Part shown: in pieces, positions 5,324-6,232 of the stretch
Numbering within the stretch: the stretch's first letter is position 1
How the letters are laid out: every line of letters begins with the position of its first letter
DNA from: an uncultured Lachnospiraceae bacterium
Lineage (GTDB): Bacteria > Bacillota > Clostridia > Lachnospirales > Lachnospiraceae
Reading direction: 5' to 3'
Length of the DNA stretch: 6,232 nucleotides
Assembly: GCA_946633495.1 (NCBI GenBank)
Contig: CAMPAX010000141.1
Span: 1-6,232 of the forward strand
Notes under the pieces: generated by a model
The model's input: the letters and a program-made list of their open reading frames with translations, nothing else
Told to the model about the DNA's origin: nothing
The model's database searches: none
Program-made: the position numbers and the translations under genes

Positions 5324-6232
5324 ATGAGTGAAAAGACACAGGTAGATGACGTAAACCGGAGTCTGTATGATTTCCGTTACGAATATAAAGAGGGCGAGTA
5401 TTATCAGGTGGACGCAGGTCTCACGCCGGACATCGTGGAGCAGATTTCCGCGGAGAAGAATGATCCCGACTGGATGCGTGAATTCCGACTGCAGTCCCTG
5501 GAGACATTTTACAAAACTCCCATGGTGACCTGGGGACCGCCCATAGATGGCCTCAACATGGAGAATATCGTGACCTATGTTCGCCCAAAGGGGAAAATGA
5601 GCGCTGACTGGGACGAGGTTCCTCAGGATATAAAGGACACCTTTGAACGTTTGGGAATTCCCAAAGCGGAACGGGAGTCCCTGGCCGGCGTCGGGGCGCA
5701 GTATGATTCCGAGCTGGTGTACCACAATGTCCGGGAAGAGGTGGCTGCCATGGGCGTGGTTTACACGGACCTGGAATCCGCCATGCACGGCGAATACGGA
5801 GAAATGATCCGGTCGCATTTTATGAAGCTGGTCCCGCCCAGGGATCATAAGTTTGCTGCGTTACACGGGGCGGTATGGTCAGGAGGTTCCTTTGTATACG
5901 TACCGCCGGGCGTTACCGTGGAGATCCCGCTGCAGTCGTATTTCCGACTCAATGCACCGGGAGCCGGTCAGTTCGAGCACACACTGATCATCGTGGATGA
6001 AGGCGCAGATCTGCATTTCATCGAAGGATGTTCCGCACCGAAATACAATATCGCGAATCTGCACGCGGGTTGTGTGGAGCTTTTCGTGGGAAAAAATGCA
6101 CGGCTTCGTTACTCCACCATCGAGAACTGGTCGAAGAATATGTACAACCTGAATACCAAGCGGGCGACCGTGGCGGAAGGCGGCAAGATGGAGTGGGTGT
6201 CCGGTTCCTTTGGTTCACACACGTCGTATCTT
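5324..6232 (+). CDS. sufB: SufB, Fe-S cluster assembly scaffold (3' end beyond window)
   Basis: The first 303 codons are present and in frame to the last base; full-length SufB is about 470 residues, so roughly a third is missing. SufB is the scaffold on which the SUF complex (SufBC2D) builds Fe-S clusters using sulfur from a SufS-type desulfurase. Recognisable family segments include the N-terminal YDFRYE, then WGPPIDGLN, GVGAQYDSELVYHN, SAMHGEYGE, LHGAVWSGGSFVYVPPGV, QFEHTLIIVDE, EGCSAPKYN and IENWSKNMYNLNTKR, the last leading into the beta-helix core. Cys236 in EGCSAP is the conserved core cysteine; Cys250 follows in LHAGCVE. The start at 5324 is supported by GAGGG six bases upstream and by the typical SufB N-terminus. 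Nothing suggests truncation other than the window edge. A SufD-type paralogue would be expected next. Confidence 0.97.
   Translation, partial: MSEKTQVDDVNRSLYDFRYEYKEGEYYQVDAGLTPDIVEQISAEKNDPDWMREFRLQSLETFYKTPMVTWGPPIDGLNMENIVTYVRPKGKMSADWDEVPQDIKDTFERLGIPKAERESLAGVGAQYDSELVYHNVREEVAAMGVVYTDLESAMHGEYGEMIRSHFMKLVPPRDHKFAALHGAVWSGGSFVYVPPGVTVEIPLQSYFRLNAPGAGQFEHTLIIVDEGADLHFIEGCSAPKYNIANLHAGCVELFVGKNARLRYSTIENWSKNMYNLNTKRATVAEGGKMEWVSGSFGSHTSYL

Noticed and set aside
5306..5848. A 180-residue minus-strand open frame
   Set aside because: It is antisense to the conserved sufB coding region and shows no motifs of its own.
1..6232. CRISPR arrays, insertion sequences, integrases or transposases
   Set aside because: No regularly spaced repeats, transposase motifs or terminal inverted repeats were seen. 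The tRNA fragments alone do not prove a mobile element.

Overview
The window reads as chromosomal DNA of a Gram-positive anaerobe, most likely a clostridium of the Lachnospiraceae type. This is inferred from AGGAGG-type ribosome binding sites, sigma-A promoters, a tRNA without an encoded CCA, GC-rich intrinsic terminators, a sufC-sufB gene order typical of Firmicutes, and protein sequences with a clostridial flavour. The genus cannot be fixed from the sequence alone.

Layout. Positions 1-352 are a leftward RNA-gene region. It holds a clean tRNA-Pro(CGG) with its own promoter (391-419, minus strand) and a strong hairpin terminator (238-280). Beyond the terminator lies a scrambled stretch (about 95-235) built partly from pieces that match this same tRNA, then the apparent fragment of a leftward coding region at the window edge. 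From 513 everything is rightward. A promoter (513-541) drives a two-gene, translationally coupled operon (575-3344), closed by a GC-rich hairpin (3355-3374). A metal-dependent amidohydrolase follows (3448-4425), then the start of a suf iron-sulfur cluster assembly operon: sufC (4485-5225) and sufB (5324 to beyond the right edge).

The most unusual part is the two-gene operon. By layout and sequence it is an SbcCD/Mre11-Rad50 (YhaO/YhaN-like) pair: a calcineurin-fold phosphoesterase followed by an ABC-type coiled-coil ATPase. In the first protein almost every metal ligand of the nuclease active site has been replaced, although the reading frame, the promoter and the conserved fold segments are kept. 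In the second, Walker A and Walker B remain, but the ABC signature and the switch histidine are not recognisable, the protein is short, and two hydrophobic segments sit in its middle. This looks like an intact but catalytically silent nuclease subunit paired with a divergent, possibly membrane-anchored ATPase. It is the best candidate here for an undescribed system.

SufC and SufB together form the ATPase and scaffold core of the SUF Fe-S assembly complex and look fully conventional. The amidohydrolase has an intact metal site, but its substrate cannot be read from sequence or context.
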